64,000 nt of DNA from positions 6,696,001 to 6,760,000 of the forward strand of contig NZ_CP029191.1 in the NCBI RefSeq assembly GCF_008642335.1. The letters are read 5' to 3'. This document shows, piece by piece, positions 17,344 through 25,926 of this stretch. The position numbers and the translations under genes were made by a program. Origin of the DNA: Streptomyces venezuelae (GTDB lineage Bacteria; Actinomycetota; Actinomycetes; Streptomycetales; Streptomycetaceae). The number at the start of each line of letters is the position of its first letter. Position 1 is the first letter of the stretch. The notes beneath the pieces are model-generated. The model saw only the letters and a program-made list of their open reading frames with translations, was not told where the DNA came from and ran no database searches.

Positions 17344-19179
17344 ATGCGTCGCGCTGTCGTACGTAATCTGACGCTATTGGCGGTCGGAGGGGTATTGGTG
17401 TCGGTCGGTGCGGCCGCGCCCCCTTCGCCTACGCGCTCAGCGGAACCGGCCTCGCCCACGCGCGCGGCGGAATCCGCCGCGCCGGAGAAGACGCCGGTCG
17501 CCGTCGGCCACGGCGGTGCCGTCGCCAGCGTCGACCCGGACGCCTCGGCGGCCGGCATCGAGGTCCTGAGGAAGGGCGGCAACGCCGTGGACGCGGCCGT
17601 CGCCACCGCCGCCGCGCTCGGCGTCACCGAGCCCTACTCGGCGGGTGTCGGCGGCGGCGGATACTTCGTCCACTACGACGCGAAGACCCACAAGGTCAGC
17701 ACCATCGACGGCCGCGAGACCGCCCCGCGCACCGCCGGCTCCGGCCTCTTCCTGGAGGACGGCAAGCCGATCCCCTTCGACCAGGCCGTCACCAGCGGCC
17801 TCGGCGTCGGCACCCCCGGCACGCCCGCCACCTGGCAGTCGGCGCTCGACGCCTGGGGCAGCCGGAGCCTCGGCACCCTGCTGAAGCCCGCCGAGCGGCT
17901 CGCGCGCGACGGATTCACCGTCGATCCGACGTTCCGCTCGCAGACGGAGACGAACGAGAAGCGGTTCAGGGACTTCCCTGCCACGGCGAAGCTGTTCCTG
18001 CCCGGCGGCAAGCTGCCGGTGGTCGGCTCGACGTTCAAGAACCCCGACCTGGCGCGCACTTATCAGGAGCTCGGCCGCAAGGGAGTCGAGGCGCTGTACC
18101 GGGGTGACCTCGCCAAGGACTTCGTGCGGACGGTGAACAAGCCGCCCGTCGACCCGGCGGCCGACCGCGTGGTGCGGCCCGGCGACCTCTCCCTCAAGGA
18201 CCTCAAGGCGTACGCGGTCAAGCGCCAGGCCCCGACCAAGACCTCCTACCGCGGACTCGACGTGTACTCCATGGCGCCCTCCTCCTCCGGCGGCACGACC
18301 GTCGGCGAGGCGCTCAACATCCTGGAGCGCACCGACCTCTCCAAGGCGTCGAAGACGAAGTACCTGCACCGCTACATCGAGGCCAGCCGCATCGCGTTCG
18401 CCGACCGGGGGCGCTGGGTGGGCGACCCGGCCTTCGAGGACGTACCGACGAAGCAACTCCTCTCGCAGCGGTTCGCCGACTCGCGGGAGTGCCTGATCAA
18501 GGACACGGCGGTGCTCAAGAGCCCGCTCGCACCCGGCGACCCCCGTCACCCGGCGCCCTGCGGCAAGGGCGACGAGGCGGCCCCGACGACGTACGAGGGC
18601 GAGAACACCACGCACCTCACCGCCGCCGACAAGTGGGGCAACGTCGTGGCGTACACCCTCACCATCGAGTCCACGGGCGGCAGCGGCATCACCGTCCCTG
18701 GCCGCGGCTTCCTGCTCAACAACGAACTCACCGACTTCTCCTTCGCGCCCGCCGACCCCGCGGTGCACGACCCGAACCTGCCGGGGCCCGGCAAGCGGCC
18801 GCGCTCCTCGATCTCCCCGACGATCGTGCTGAAGCACGGCAAGCCGGTGGTGGCCCTCGGCTCGCCGGGCGGCGCGACCATCGTCACCACCGTCCTGCAG
18901 ACCCTGACGGGCTTCGTCGACCGTGGCCTCCCGCTGGTCGACGCGATCGCCGCGCCGCGCGCCAGCCAGCGCAACGCCGCGCAGACCGAGCTCGAACCGG
19001 GCCTCTGGAACAGCCCGTCGCGGGACTCACTGGAGGCGATCGGGCACTCCTTCAAGCAGAACCCGGAGATCGGCGCGGCCACGGGCGTGCAGCGGCTGCC
19101 GGGGGGCAAGTGGCTCGCGGCGGCGGAGAAGGTCCGCAGGGGCGGCGGCTCGGCGATGGTGGTGCGCCCCGAGAAGTGA
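17344..19179 (+). CDS. ggt: Gamma-glutamyltransferase (secreted)
   Basis: 611 residues, a GGT proenzyme that cleaves gamma-glutamyl bonds of glutathione and similar substrates. A signal peptide occupies about the first 25-30 residues. The large-subunit core includes GGNAVDAAVATAAALGVTEP and SAGVGGGGYF. The autoprocessing site and Thr nucleophile lie in ENTTHLTAADKWGNVV. The C-terminal half ends with VALGSPGGATI. Length is normal for the family. ATG start with GGAGG six bases upstream. Another GGT-family gene lies at 59821. Confidence 0.92.
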   Translation: MRRAVVRNLTLLAVGGVLVSVGAAAPPSPTRSAEPASPTRAAESAAPEKTPVAVGHGGAVASVDPDASAAGIEVLRKGGNAVDAAVATAAALGVTEPYSAGVGGGGYFVHYDAKTHKVSTIDGRETAPRTAGSGLFLEDGKPIPFDQAVTSGLGVGTPGTPATWQSALDAWGSRSLGTLLKPAERLARDGFTVDPTFRSQTETNEKRFRDFPATAKLFLPGGKLPVVGSTFKNPDLARTYQELGRKGVEALYRGDLAKDFVRTVNKPPVDPAADRVVRPGDLSLKDLKAYAVKRQAPTKTSYRGLDVYSMAPSSSGGTTVGEALNILERTDLSKASKTKYLHRYIEASRIAFADRGRWVGDPAFEDVPTKQLLSQRFADSRECLIKDTAVLKSPLAPGDPRHPAPCGKGDEAAPTTYEGENTTHLTAADKWGNVVAYTLTIESTGGSGITVPGRGFLLNNELTDFSFAPADPAVHDPNLPGPGKRPRSSISPTIVLKHGKPVVALGSPGGATIVTTVLQTLTGFVDRGLPLVDAIAAPRASQRNAAQTELEPGLWNSPSRDSLEAIGHSFKQNPEIGAATGVQRLPGGKWLAAAEKVRRGGGSAMVVRPEK

Positions 19180-19186
19180 GAGCGGC

Positions 19187-19216
19187 GCCGGGGGCCGCGG
19201 TGAGGCGGCCCCCGGC
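19187..19216. terminator. Bidirectional terminator between convergent genes
   Basis: A perfect 12-bp stem (GCCGGGGGCCGC / GCGGCCCCCGGC) with a 6-base loop lies eight bases after the ggt stop and ten bases before the stop of the leftward gene. It can serve both strands. Confidence 0.7.
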
Positions 19217-19226
19217 GGTCGTACGG

Positions 19227-21101
19227 CTACGCGGCGGGTGACGCCGCACAGTTCTGCTCCAGCTCGTTCGCGGCCCAGCGGATCGACGACTCCGGGTCGT
19301 CGTGCAGGTACCGCAGGACGGGCAGCGCCTCGCGGACCGCGGCCAGCTGCGCGTCGCCGCGGCCGCCCCGCGCCCGGCGCACGTCGGCGAGGTCCGCGAT
19401 GAGCAGCAGCAGCGTGCTGCGGGACGTGTTGTCCGGGTCCGTCATCAGCTCGACCAGGAACGGGATCGCGGGGACCGCGGCCGTCGACGCGGCGTCCTTG
19501 GAGACCAGCAGCCGGTACAGGTCGTGGACCGCGTCCATGGCCGTCTTCTTGTCGTCCGACGCGACCTTGCCGATGAGGTCGGGGACCATGTGGCCGGGCC
19601 CGCGCGCGGTCCACAGGGACCCCCAGTCGACGGCGTCCAGGCGCAGCCGGAGGTCGCGGTGCGGCCACAGCTTCGCGGTGTCCAGACGGAGAGACGAGGT
19701 GCCGTGGTCGTCGGTGACGTGCAGGGTTCCGTCCGCGTCGAGGCCGAGGAAGCGGATGCCGGTGCCGAGGCGCAGGGACGCCACCGCGTCGGACCCCAGG
19801 TCCCAGAGGCGGACCAGGCCGTCGGCCCAGGCGGCGGCGAGCGCGGGGCCGGTCTCCAGCTGGGCGAGGGCGAGCGCGCGGACGGGTGTGGCGCGGCGGG
19901 CGAAGGGGGCGCGCAGCGGCTTGCGGCGAGTGCTCCAGTAGCGGATCACGCCGTGCTCGTCGCCGCTCAGGACGAGCCGCTTGCCGTTGCCGAGCCCGAG
20001 GCAGGCGAGCGCGGTGACCGGGGCGCGGTGCAGGGCGAGGCTGATGGTCTCGGGGGACTCGTCGTCGGTCTCCAGGACGTGCACCCAACCGTCCGCGTCG
20101 CCCGCCACGAGCGTCGTCGCGTTCCGGTCGGCGGCCACGGAGCGCAGGGCGCCGGGCGGGTGTACGAGCGCGGCGGCGGCGCCGGGCACCGCGGGCGGGG
20201 CGCTGTGGCCGCGGGAGACGACGCTCCAGCGGCCCCGGGGGTCGGTGACGCCCTGCGCCAGGGAGACGGGGCCGAGATTCTCCAGGGGCGCGGGCACTTC
20301 CGTGGGCGGGCTGATGGCCTTGTCGCCGGACCAGTCGACGCCGAGGGTCTCGGCGACCGCGACGAGCGCCTCGCGCGTCCGGGCGTTGATGACGAGCGCG
20401 AAGTCGGCGCCCGGCCCGCGCCCGTGCCGTACGACCGCGTCCGGAGCGCCGTACGACAGCGCGTCCGTCCCCATCTCCTGCCAGGGCAGCAGCCCGAGTT
20501 CACGGTACGAGGACGTCAGGCGCCGGACGATCTCCGGGTCCGCCTCGACGACCGCCCTGCGCACCCGCAGCGTCCAGCCGTAGTGCGCGGGCAGCCGCTC
20601 GAAGGCCAGCTGCGTCAGGAACTCGGAGAGCGACCCGCTCTGCACGACCCACTCACCGCGCAGGCTCACGACGACGCGCGGGTCGGGCAGTTCGGCGTCG
20701 GCGGCGAGATAGCCCCACTCGTGGCTGTAGTGGTACTCCGACATGAAGACGCAGACGCGGCGGTCGCCGCCCGGCGCCACGAGCGGGCTGTCCGCGGGCA
20801 GTTCGAGCTCCGATATCGTCGGCGGCCACTGCGTGTGGACCCAGTACAGGCGCGGGTTGAAGGCGAAGGAGTTGAGCGGGGAGTCCCACCACTCGTTCAG
20901 GGCCTGCGGGACGGGCAGCTCCCAGTCGATGCCGTCCGTGCGGTTCTCGCCGCCCCACCGGGAGTGCCCCGGCTCGCCGCCCGGATCCTCGTACCCCCAC
21001 TCCTCCTGCACCGCGTGGAGCAACTCCCAGCGTTGGCCGCCCTGTTGCCACGCCCGCAACCGGTCCGCGAACTGTCCGTAGTCAATGATCTCTCGGGTCA
21101 C
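19227..21101 (-). CDS. Multidomain protein with WD40-like propeller and HEAT-like C-terminus
   Basis: 624 residues. The N-terminal ~200 residues are an uncharacterised domain with many aromatic residues (EEWGYEDPGG, NPRLYWVHTQWPP). Residues ~210-275 form a small alpha/beta domain. Residues ~275-500 contain WD40-like blades (VTALACLGLGNGKRLVLSGD ending in VIRYWST; ALAAAWADGLVRLWDLGSD). The last ~100 residues look like HEAT repeats. There is no signal peptide. The combination suggests a protein-binding scaffold; I cannot name a family. GTG start at 21101. Confidence 0.6.
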   Translation of the reverse strand: MTREIIDYGQFADRLRAWQQGGQRWELLHAVQEEWGYEDPGGEPGHSRWGGENRTDGIDWELPVPQALNEWWDSPLNSFAFNPRLYWVHTQWPPTISELELPADSPLVAPGGDRRVCVFMSEYHYSHEWGYLAADAELPDPRVVVSLRGEWVVQSGSLSEFLTQLAFERLPAHYGWTLRVRRAVVEADPEIVRRLTSSYRELGLLPWQEMGTDALSYGAPDAVVRHGRGPGADFALVINARTREALVAVAETLGVDWSGDKAISPPTEVPAPLENLGPVSLAQGVTDPRGRWSVVSRGHSAPPAVPGAAAALVHPPGALRSVAADRNATTLVAGDADGWVHVLETDDESPETISLALHRAPVTALACLGLGNGKRLVLSGDEHGVIRYWSTRRKPLRAPFARRATPVRALALAQLETGPALAAAWADGLVRLWDLGSDAVASLRLGTGIRFLGLDADGTLHVTDDHGTSSLRLDTAKLWPHRDLRLRLDAVDWGSLWTARGPGHMVPDLIGKVASDDKKTAMDAVHDLYRLLVSKDAASTAAVPAIPFLVELMTDPDNTSRSTLLLLIADLADVRRARGGRGDAQLAAVREALPVLRYLHDDPESSIRWAANELEQNCAASPAA

Positions 21102-21147
21102 CGGAGAAGCGTACGGATGATCAAGGTCGGGGACTGTCCCCGAAGGG

Positions 21148-21915
21148 TCACAGTGCCGTGAGGATCCTGGGACCGTCCTCGGTGATCGCGACGGAGTGCT
21201 CGGCGTGCGCCGCGCGGCTGCCGTCGTTCGTGCGGAGCGTCCAGCCGTCCGGGGCGGGGTGGTAGCCGTCGCCGCCGCCCGCGATCACCATCGGCTCGAT
21301 GGCCAGGGCCATGCCGGGACGCAGGGGCATGCCGCGGCCGGGGCGGCCCTCGTTCGGGACGCCGGGGTCCTCGTGCATGCGGCGGCCGATGCCGTGGCCG
21401 CCGAAGCCCTCCGGGATGCCGTACCCCTCCTTGCGGCAGACGGTGCCGATGGCGTGGGCGATGTCGCCGATGCGGTTGCCGACGACCGCCGCCGCGATGC
21501 CCGCCTCCAGGGCGCGCTCCGCCGTCCGGATCAGGCGCTCGTCCTCGGGCCTCGGGGTGCCGACGGTGAAGCTGACCGCCGAGTCGCCGGCCCAGCCCGC
21601 GAGCTCGGCGCCGCAGTCCAGGGAGACGAGGTCGCCGTCGCGCAGCCGGTAGGAGGTCGGGATGCCGTGGACGATCGCGTCGTTGACCGAGGCGCACAGG
21701 ACGGCGGGGAAAGGGGTCGGGGCGAAGTGGGGGCGGTAGCCGAGGAAGGGGGAGGAGGCGCCGGCCTCGCGCAGGACGTCGTGGGCGACCGCGTCCAGGT
21801 CGAGCAGGGAGACGCCCGGGGCCGCGGCCTCGCGGGCGGCGGTGAGGGCCTGGGCGACGATGCGGCCCGCTTCGCGCATCGCGTCGATCGATTCTGCTGT
21901 CTTGAGTTCCACCAT
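21148..21915 (-). CDS. map: Type I methionine aminopeptidase
   Basis: 255 residues. It removes the N-terminal Met from nascent proteins. Metal ligands are visible in order: Asp in SLDCGAELAGWAGDSAV (two Asp), His in GGHGIGRRMHEDPG, Glu in ALAIEPMVI and Glu in AEHSVAITEDG. There is no N-terminal zinc-finger extension. A TATAGT hexamer ends seven bases before the ATG, so the transcript may be leaderless. It shares a short intergenic region and operator-like repeat with a divergent XRE gene. Confidence 0.9.
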   Translation of the reverse strand: MVELKTAESIDAMREAGRIVAQALTAAREAAAPGVSLLDLDAVAHDVLREAGASSPFLGYRPHFAPTPFPAVLCASVNDAIVHGIPTSYRLRDGDLVSLDCGAELAGWAGDSAVSFTVGTPRPEDERLIRTAERALEAGIAAAVVGNRIGDIAHAIGTVCRKEGYGIPEGFGGHGIGRRMHEDPGVPNEGRPGRGMPLRPGMALAIEPMVIAGGGDGYHPAPDGWTLRTNDGSRAAHAEHSVAITEDGPRILTAL

Positions 21916-21924
21916 GCCAATAAC

Positions 21925-21950
21925 TATACCGGTATTTGAATGCCGGTATA
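21925..21950. promoter_or_regulatory. Operator-like inverted repeat between map and the XRE regulator
   Basis: TATACCGG (21925-21932) and CCGGTATA (21943-21950) are perfect 8-bp arms separated by 10 bases. The repeat overlaps the candidate -10 of map (TATAGT, minus strand) and the -35 region of the XRE gene, whose own -10 is probably TAGAGT (21967-21972). An autoregulatory XRE site controlling both genes fits this layout. Confidence 0.55.
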
Positions 21951-21978
21951 CAAATGGGCGTCGGGGTAGAGTGGGGGC

Positions 21979-22230
21979 ATGGTTCGGACTCCTTTGACCC
22001 CGGAAGAGCGCGAGCGCGGCGAGCGTCTCGGGGTGCTTCTTCGTGAGGCCCGCGCGGAGCGGAGCATGGTTTCGGTCGCCGCGGAAGCGGGTCTCTCGGC
22101 GGAGACGCTGCGGAAGATCGAGACGGGGCGCGCACCCACCCCCGCGCTGTTCACGGTCGCGGCGCTGGCCTCCGTGCTCGGGCTCTCGCTGGACGAGCTG
22201 GTGCAGCGGTGCGAGCTGGTGGTGGCTTGA
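21979..22230 (+). CDS. Small XRE-family HTH regulator
   Basis: 83 residues, nearly all HTH_XRE domain: RLGVLLREARAERSMVSVA, then ETLRKIETGRAPTPALFTVA and a final helix LGLSLDELVQRCE. There is no effector domain. TAGAGT ends seven bases before ATG and no good ribosome site is seen, which suggests a leaderless mRNA. It is divergent from map and may control both genes through the inverted repeat between them. Confidence 0.85.
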   Translation: MVRTPLTPEERERGERLGVLLREARAERSMVSVAAEAGLSAETLRKIETGRAPTPALFTVAALASVLGLSLDELVQRCELVVA

Positions 22231-22258
22231 GTGAGGCCGTCATAAAACTGCATGTAGT

Positions 22259-22318
22259 CGTCCCGTAACACGTCTGGTGTTATCTTCCGGACCGGAAGAC
22301 TCCAGGCTTCACGGGACG
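22259..22318. promoter_or_regulatory. Nested inverted repeats in the leader of the 22330 gene
   Basis: Three perfect repeats lie within 60 bases: CGTCCCGT/ACGGGACG (22259-22266 with 22311-22318), TAACAC-N5-GTGTTA (22266-22282) and CTTCCGG-A-CCGGAAG (22284-22298). They could fold as a branched RNA leader or be stacked protein-binding sites. The start codon of the next gene is 11 bases downstream. Confidence 0.45.
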
Positions 22319-22329
22319 GTGCTGGTCAG

Positions 22330-23574
22330 ATGGCAGTGGGACAACTCCCGGTTCAGGTCAGGGAGTTCGCGAGATACCTGAGTGAGCTGCTCGGGCGGCT
22401 CGACCAGTCGGCGGGCTGGTGCGGCGTGTTCTGGCAGCGCGATCCGGACGGCATGCGCGCCTGTCTGGAGGGCGCGGAGGTGCCGCCCTGGGACGTGGTG
22501 CAGGCGCTGCTCCACGACCTCGCGGCCGACCGCGGCCTCCCGGAGGCCGAGCGCGAGACCGACACGGCGCGCATGCTGCACCGGGCCTCCGTCGCCGCGT
22601 ACGACGCCCGGCCCGGCGGCCGCGAGCTGCTCGGCGACCGGCTCGACATGATGCTCACGGAGCAGCGGATCGCCCTGGAGCGCCAGGCCGACCTGACGCG
22701 GCAGCTGGGCACGGCCGCCGACCCCGACGACATCGACCGCATCAACCTCGACCTCGCCTGGGTCCGCGACGACCACGACCGCGCGACGGCCCGCTGCGCC
22801 GAGATCCAGGCACGGATGGACCGCCTCGACGACGCGCAGCGGCCGTCGTGGGTCGACCTGGGCACGGCGGCGGGCGACGGACCGGGCGACGGACCGCACG
22901 TACCCCGGCAGGACCCCGCGCCCGCCGCGGAAGACCTCTACGGCACGGAGGACCTCTACGGCACGGAGGGCCCCTACGGCACGGAGGGCCCCTACAGCAC
23001 GGAGGACCTCTACGACGCGGAGCCCCGGCCCGAACCGCCGCCCGAGCCCCGGCCCGAACCCGTGTCCGACGCCGTGCGCGAGCTCATCAAGCTGCGCGGC
23101 GAGGGCCGCAGCGGCGAGGCGCACGGCGTGCTCGTCGAGGCCGCCGGCTGGCCCGCGGAGCTGCTGCCCTCGTTCGCCGCCGAGCTGCACCGCGCGGGCC
23201 TCGCCGCCGACTGGGCGACGCTGCTGTGGGAGGCCGCCTCGCTGCCGCCGGACCGCCTCGTCGCCCTCGCGGACGCGCTGGCGGGAACCGGCCGCGCCGA
23301 CGACTGCAGGAAGCTGCTGCGGCAGGGGGTCGCGCGTCCCGCGCCGGAGATCGCCGAGGCGATCGTCGCGCTGCTCGACGCGGGCCGCGAACGCGAGGCC
23401 CGCGCCCTGCTCGACTCGTACCTGCGCGTCCGCACCCCCGAGGACGTGGCCCGCTGCGCGCACACCGACCCGCACCGGCTCATACCCCTGCTCCTGGAGG
23501 CGGCACGGGGAGTCTCCGAGGAGCACCACTGGGACCTGGTGCACGCCCTGCGCGTGGCCGGATTCAGCGCCTGA
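22330..23574 (+). CDS. Conserved hypothetical protein with tandem hexapeptide linker
   Basis: 414 residues. The N-terminal half (1-180) is helical with a coiled-coil-like stretch (DRLDMMLTEQRIALERQADL and following). A low-complexity linker contains five 6-residue repeats of the EDLYGT type (about residues 201-230), then Pro/Glu-rich sequence. The C-terminal ~170 residues are helical repeats (ELIKLRGEGRSGEAHGVLVE, LARAGR-type pairs) similar to TPR/PPR-like arrays. Streptomycetes have related proteins of unknown role. ATG start with poor spacing to any ribosome site. Confidence 0.65.
   Translation: MAVGQLPVQVREFARYLSELLGRLDQSAGWCGVFWQRDPDGMRACLEGAEVPPWDVVQALLHDLAADRGLPEAERETDTARMLHRASVAAYDARPGGRELLGDRLDMMLTEQRIALERQADLTRQLGTAADPDDIDRINLDLAWVRDDHDRATARCAEIQARMDRLDDAQRPSWVDLGTAAGDGPGDGPHVPRQDPAPAAEDLYGTEDLYGTEGPYGTEGPYSTEDLYDAEPRPEPPPEPRPEPVSDAVRELIKLRGEGRSGEAHGVLVEAAGWPAELLPSFAAELHRAGLAADWATLLWEAASLPPDRLVALADALAGTGRADDCRKLLRQGVARPAPEIAEAIVALLDAGREREARALLDSYLRVRTPEDVARCAHTDPHRLIPLLLEAARGVSEEHHWDLVHALRVAGFSA
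22930..23019 (+). repeat. Five tandem 18-bp repeats inside a coding region
   Basis: Five in-frame copies of a unit like GAGGACCTCTACGGCACG, starting at 22930, 22948, 22966, 22984 and 23002. Units 1 and 2 differ at one base and units 3-5 carry a few substitutions. They encode E-D/G-L/P-Y-G/S/D-T/A hexapeptides. Copy number could vary by slippage. Confidence 0.85.
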
Positions 23575-23576
23575 CC

Positions 23577-23595
23577 GCGGGCAGCCGTCGCCCGC
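23577..23595 (+). terminator. Hairpin after the 22330 gene
   Basis: GCGGGC-N7-GCCCGC, perfect 6-bp arms beginning three bases after the stop codon. No T-tract, as is common in Streptomyces terminators. Confidence 0.4.
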
Positions 23596-23691
23596 ACGGG
23601 TGCGAATCATGATCGTCTCTGCCGGTTGACGGCGATGGTCTTGCTCAGCCCCTCGGGGGAGGCTTACGTTTCTCGGATCCACGCAGCAGAT

Positions 23692-23703
23692 CTACGTGCG
23701 TAG
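23692..23703. promoter_or_regulatory. Palindrome upstream of the pyrimidine-degradation operon
   Basis: CTACG-TG-CGTAG is a perfect inverted repeat 45 bases before the start of the C-N hydrolase gene, placed where a repressor or activator of the catabolic operon would bind. Confidence 0.35.
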
Positions 23704-23747
23704 AGGCTCATCGACGTCCTCATCAAGGGCATACGAAGGAGCAGCTC

Positions 23748-24590
23748 ATGGCCAACGTCGTACGCGCCGCACTGGTCCAGGCGACCTGGACAGGCGACAC
23801 CGAATCCATGATCGCCAAGCATGAGGAACACGCCCGCGAGGCGGCCCGGCAGGGCGCCAAGGTGATCGGCTTCCAGGAAGTCTTCAACGCCCCCTACTTC
23901 TGCCAGGTCCAGGAGGCCGAGCACTACCGCTGGGCCGAGCCCGTGCCGGACGGCCCCACGGTCACCCGCATGAAGGAGCTCGCGCGCGAGACCGGCATGG
24001 TGATCGTCGTCCCCGTCTTCGAGGTCGAGCAGTCGGGCTTCTACTTCAACACCGCCGCCGTCATCGACGCCGACGGCAGCTACCTCGGCAAGTACCGCAA
24101 GCACCACATCCCCCAGGTCAAGGGGTTCTGGGAGAAGTACTACTTCAAGCCGGGGAACCTGGGCTGGCCCGTCTTCGACACCGCGGTCGGCAAGGTCGGC
24201 GTCTACATCTGCTACGACCGTCACTTCCCCGAGGGCTGGCGCCAGCTGGGCCTGAACGGCGCCCAGATCGTCTACAACCCCTCCGCCACGTCCCGCGGCC
24301 TCTCCGCCTACCTCTGGCAGCTCGAACAGCCCGCGGCCGCCGTCGCCAACGAGTACTTCATCGCCGCGATCAACCGCGTCGGCCAGGAGGAGTACGGCGA
24401 CAACGACTTCTACGGAACCTCGTACTTCGTCGACCCGCGCGGCCGGTTCGTCGGCGAACCCGCGAGCGACAAAACCGAGGAACTCGTCGTCAGGGACCTC
24501 GACTTCGGCGTCATCGAGGAAGTACGCCAGCAGTGGGCGTTCTACCGCGACCGCCGCCCCGACGCCTACGAAGGGCTGGTGCAGCCGTGA
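23748..24590 (+). CDS. Nitrilase-superfamily C-N hydrolase, probable beta-ureidopropionase / N-carbamoyl amidohydrolase
   Basis: 280 residues with the Glu-Lys-Cys catalytic set: Glu44 (GFQEVFNAPY), Lys118 (KYRKHHIP) and Cys155 (GVYICYDRHFPE). In reductive pyrimidine degradation, such an enzyme hydrolyses N-carbamoyl-beta-alanine to beta-alanine, CO2 and ammonia. N-carbamoylputrescine hydrolase is a close relative and an alternative, but the adjacent dihydropyrimidinase favours the first role. AAGGAGC gives a good ribosome site. Its stop overlaps the aminotransferase start. Confidence 0.85.
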   Translation: MANVVRAALVQATWTGDTESMIAKHEEHAREAARQGAKVIGFQEVFNAPYFCQVQEAEHYRWAEPVPDGPTVTRMKELARETGMVIVVPVFEVEQSGFYFNTAAVIDADGSYLGKYRKHHIPQVKGFWEKYYFKPGNLGWPVFDTAVGKVGVYICYDRHFPEGWRQLGLNGAQIVYNPSATSRGLSAYLWQLEQPAAAVANEYFIAAINRVGQEEYGDNDFYGTSYFVDPRGRFVGEPASDKTEELVVRDLDFGVIEEVRQQWAFYRDRRPDAYEGLVQP

Positions 24591-25870
24591 CCGATCTGTA
24601 CGACCGCCACCGGGCCGTGCTGCCCGACTGGCTCGCGCTCTACTACGAACGGCCGATCGAGCTCACCCACGGCGAGGGGCGCCACGTCTGGGGCGCCGAC
24701 GGCAGGAAGTACCTCGACTTCTTCGGCGGCATCCTCACCACCATGACGGCCCACGCCCTGCCCGAGGTCACCAAGGCGGTGAGCGAGCAGGCCGGGCGGA
24801 TCATCCACTCCTCGACGCTCTACCTCAACCGCCCGATGGTCGAACTCGCCGAGCGCGTCGCGGCGTTGTCCGGCATCCCCGACGCCCGCGTCTTCTTCAC
24901 CACGTCGGGCACCGAGGCCAACGACGCGGCCCTCCTGCTCGCCACCGCGCACCGCCGCTCCAACCAGATCCTGGCGATGCGCAACAGCTACCACGGCCGG
25001 TCCTTCACGACCGTCGGCATCACCGGCAACCAGTCGTGGTCGCCCACCAGCCTCTCGCCGCTCCAGACGCTGTACGTCCACGGCGGCGTCCGCGGCCGCG
25101 GCCCCTACGCCGCCCTGAGCGACGCCGAGTTCACCGCCGCCTGCGTCGCCGACCTGCGGGACATGCTCGGGCAGGGCCGCGGGGGAGTGGCCGCGCTCAT
25201 CGCCGAACCGGTCCAGGGCGTCGGCGGGTTCACCTCGCCGCCCGACGGGCTGTACGCCGCGTTCAAGGAAGTCCTGGACGAGCACGGCATCCTGTGGATC
25301 TCCGACGAGGTGCAGACCGGCTGGGGCCGCACGGGCGACCACTTCTGGGGCTGGCAGGCCCACGCGCGGAACGGGCCGCCGGACATCCTCACCTTCGCCA
25401 AGGGCATCGGCAACGGCATGTCCGTCGGCGGCGTCGTGGCCCGCGCCGACGTCATGAACTCCCTCGACGCCAACTCCATCTCGACGTTCGGCGGCTCCCC
25501 GGTCACCATGGCGGCCGGCCTCGCCAACCTCGCGTACCTCCTGGAACACGACCTCCAGGGCAACGCGCGGCGCGTCGGCGGGCTCCTCATCGAGCGGCTG
25601 CGCGCGATCTGCGCCCAACTGCCCGTCGTCCGCGAGGTGCGCGGGCGCGGCCTGATGATCGGCATCGAGCTGGTCGAGCCCGACACGGGCCGGCCGAACC
25701 CGCAGGCCGCCGCGGCCGTCCTCGAAGCGGCCCGCGAGGGCGGACTGCTCATCGGCAAGGGCGGCGGGCACGACACCAGCGTGCTGCGCGTCGCCCCGCC
25801 GCTCTCGCTGACCGTCGCGGAGGCGGAGGAGGGCGCCGCGATCCTCGAACGGGCCCTGCGCGGCGCCTAG
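24587..25870 (+). CDS. Class III PLP-dependent aminotransferase
   Basis: 427 residues, cytosolic. The PLP-binding Lys lies in LTFAKGIGNGMSVGG; other family motifs are VFFTTSGTEANDAALLLA and LWISDEVQTGWGRTG. In this operon it most likely transfers the amino group of beta-alanine (or beta-aminoisobutyrate) to a keto acid, the last step of pyrimidine catabolism. GTG start overlapping the preceding stop by GTGA. Alanine-glyoxylate or ornithine-type activity cannot be excluded from sequence. Confidence 0.85.
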   Translation: MTDLYDRHRAVLPDWLALYYERPIELTHGEGRHVWGADGRKYLDFFGGILTTMTAHALPEVTKAVSEQAGRIIHSSTLYLNRPMVELAERVAALSGIPDARVFFTTSGTEANDAALLLATAHRRSNQILAMRNSYHGRSFTTVGITGNQSWSPTSLSPLQTLYVHGGVRGRGPYAALSDAEFTAACVADLRDMLGQGRGGVAALIAEPVQGVGGFTSPPDGLYAAFKEVLDEHGILWISDEVQTGWGRTGDHFWGWQAHARNGPPDILTFAKGIGNGMSVGGVVARADVMNSLDANSISTFGGSPVTMAAGLANLAYLLEHDLQGNARRVGGLLIERLRAICAQLPVVREVRGRGLMIGIELVEPDTGRPNPQAAAAVLEAAREGGLLIGKGGGHDTSVLRVAPPLSLTVAEAEEGAAILERALRGA

Positions 25871-25926
25871 TTCAAGGACGGCCGGCACGGTTTTCGTACA
25901 GGACCGCAGGAAAGGGAGCGCACCAC

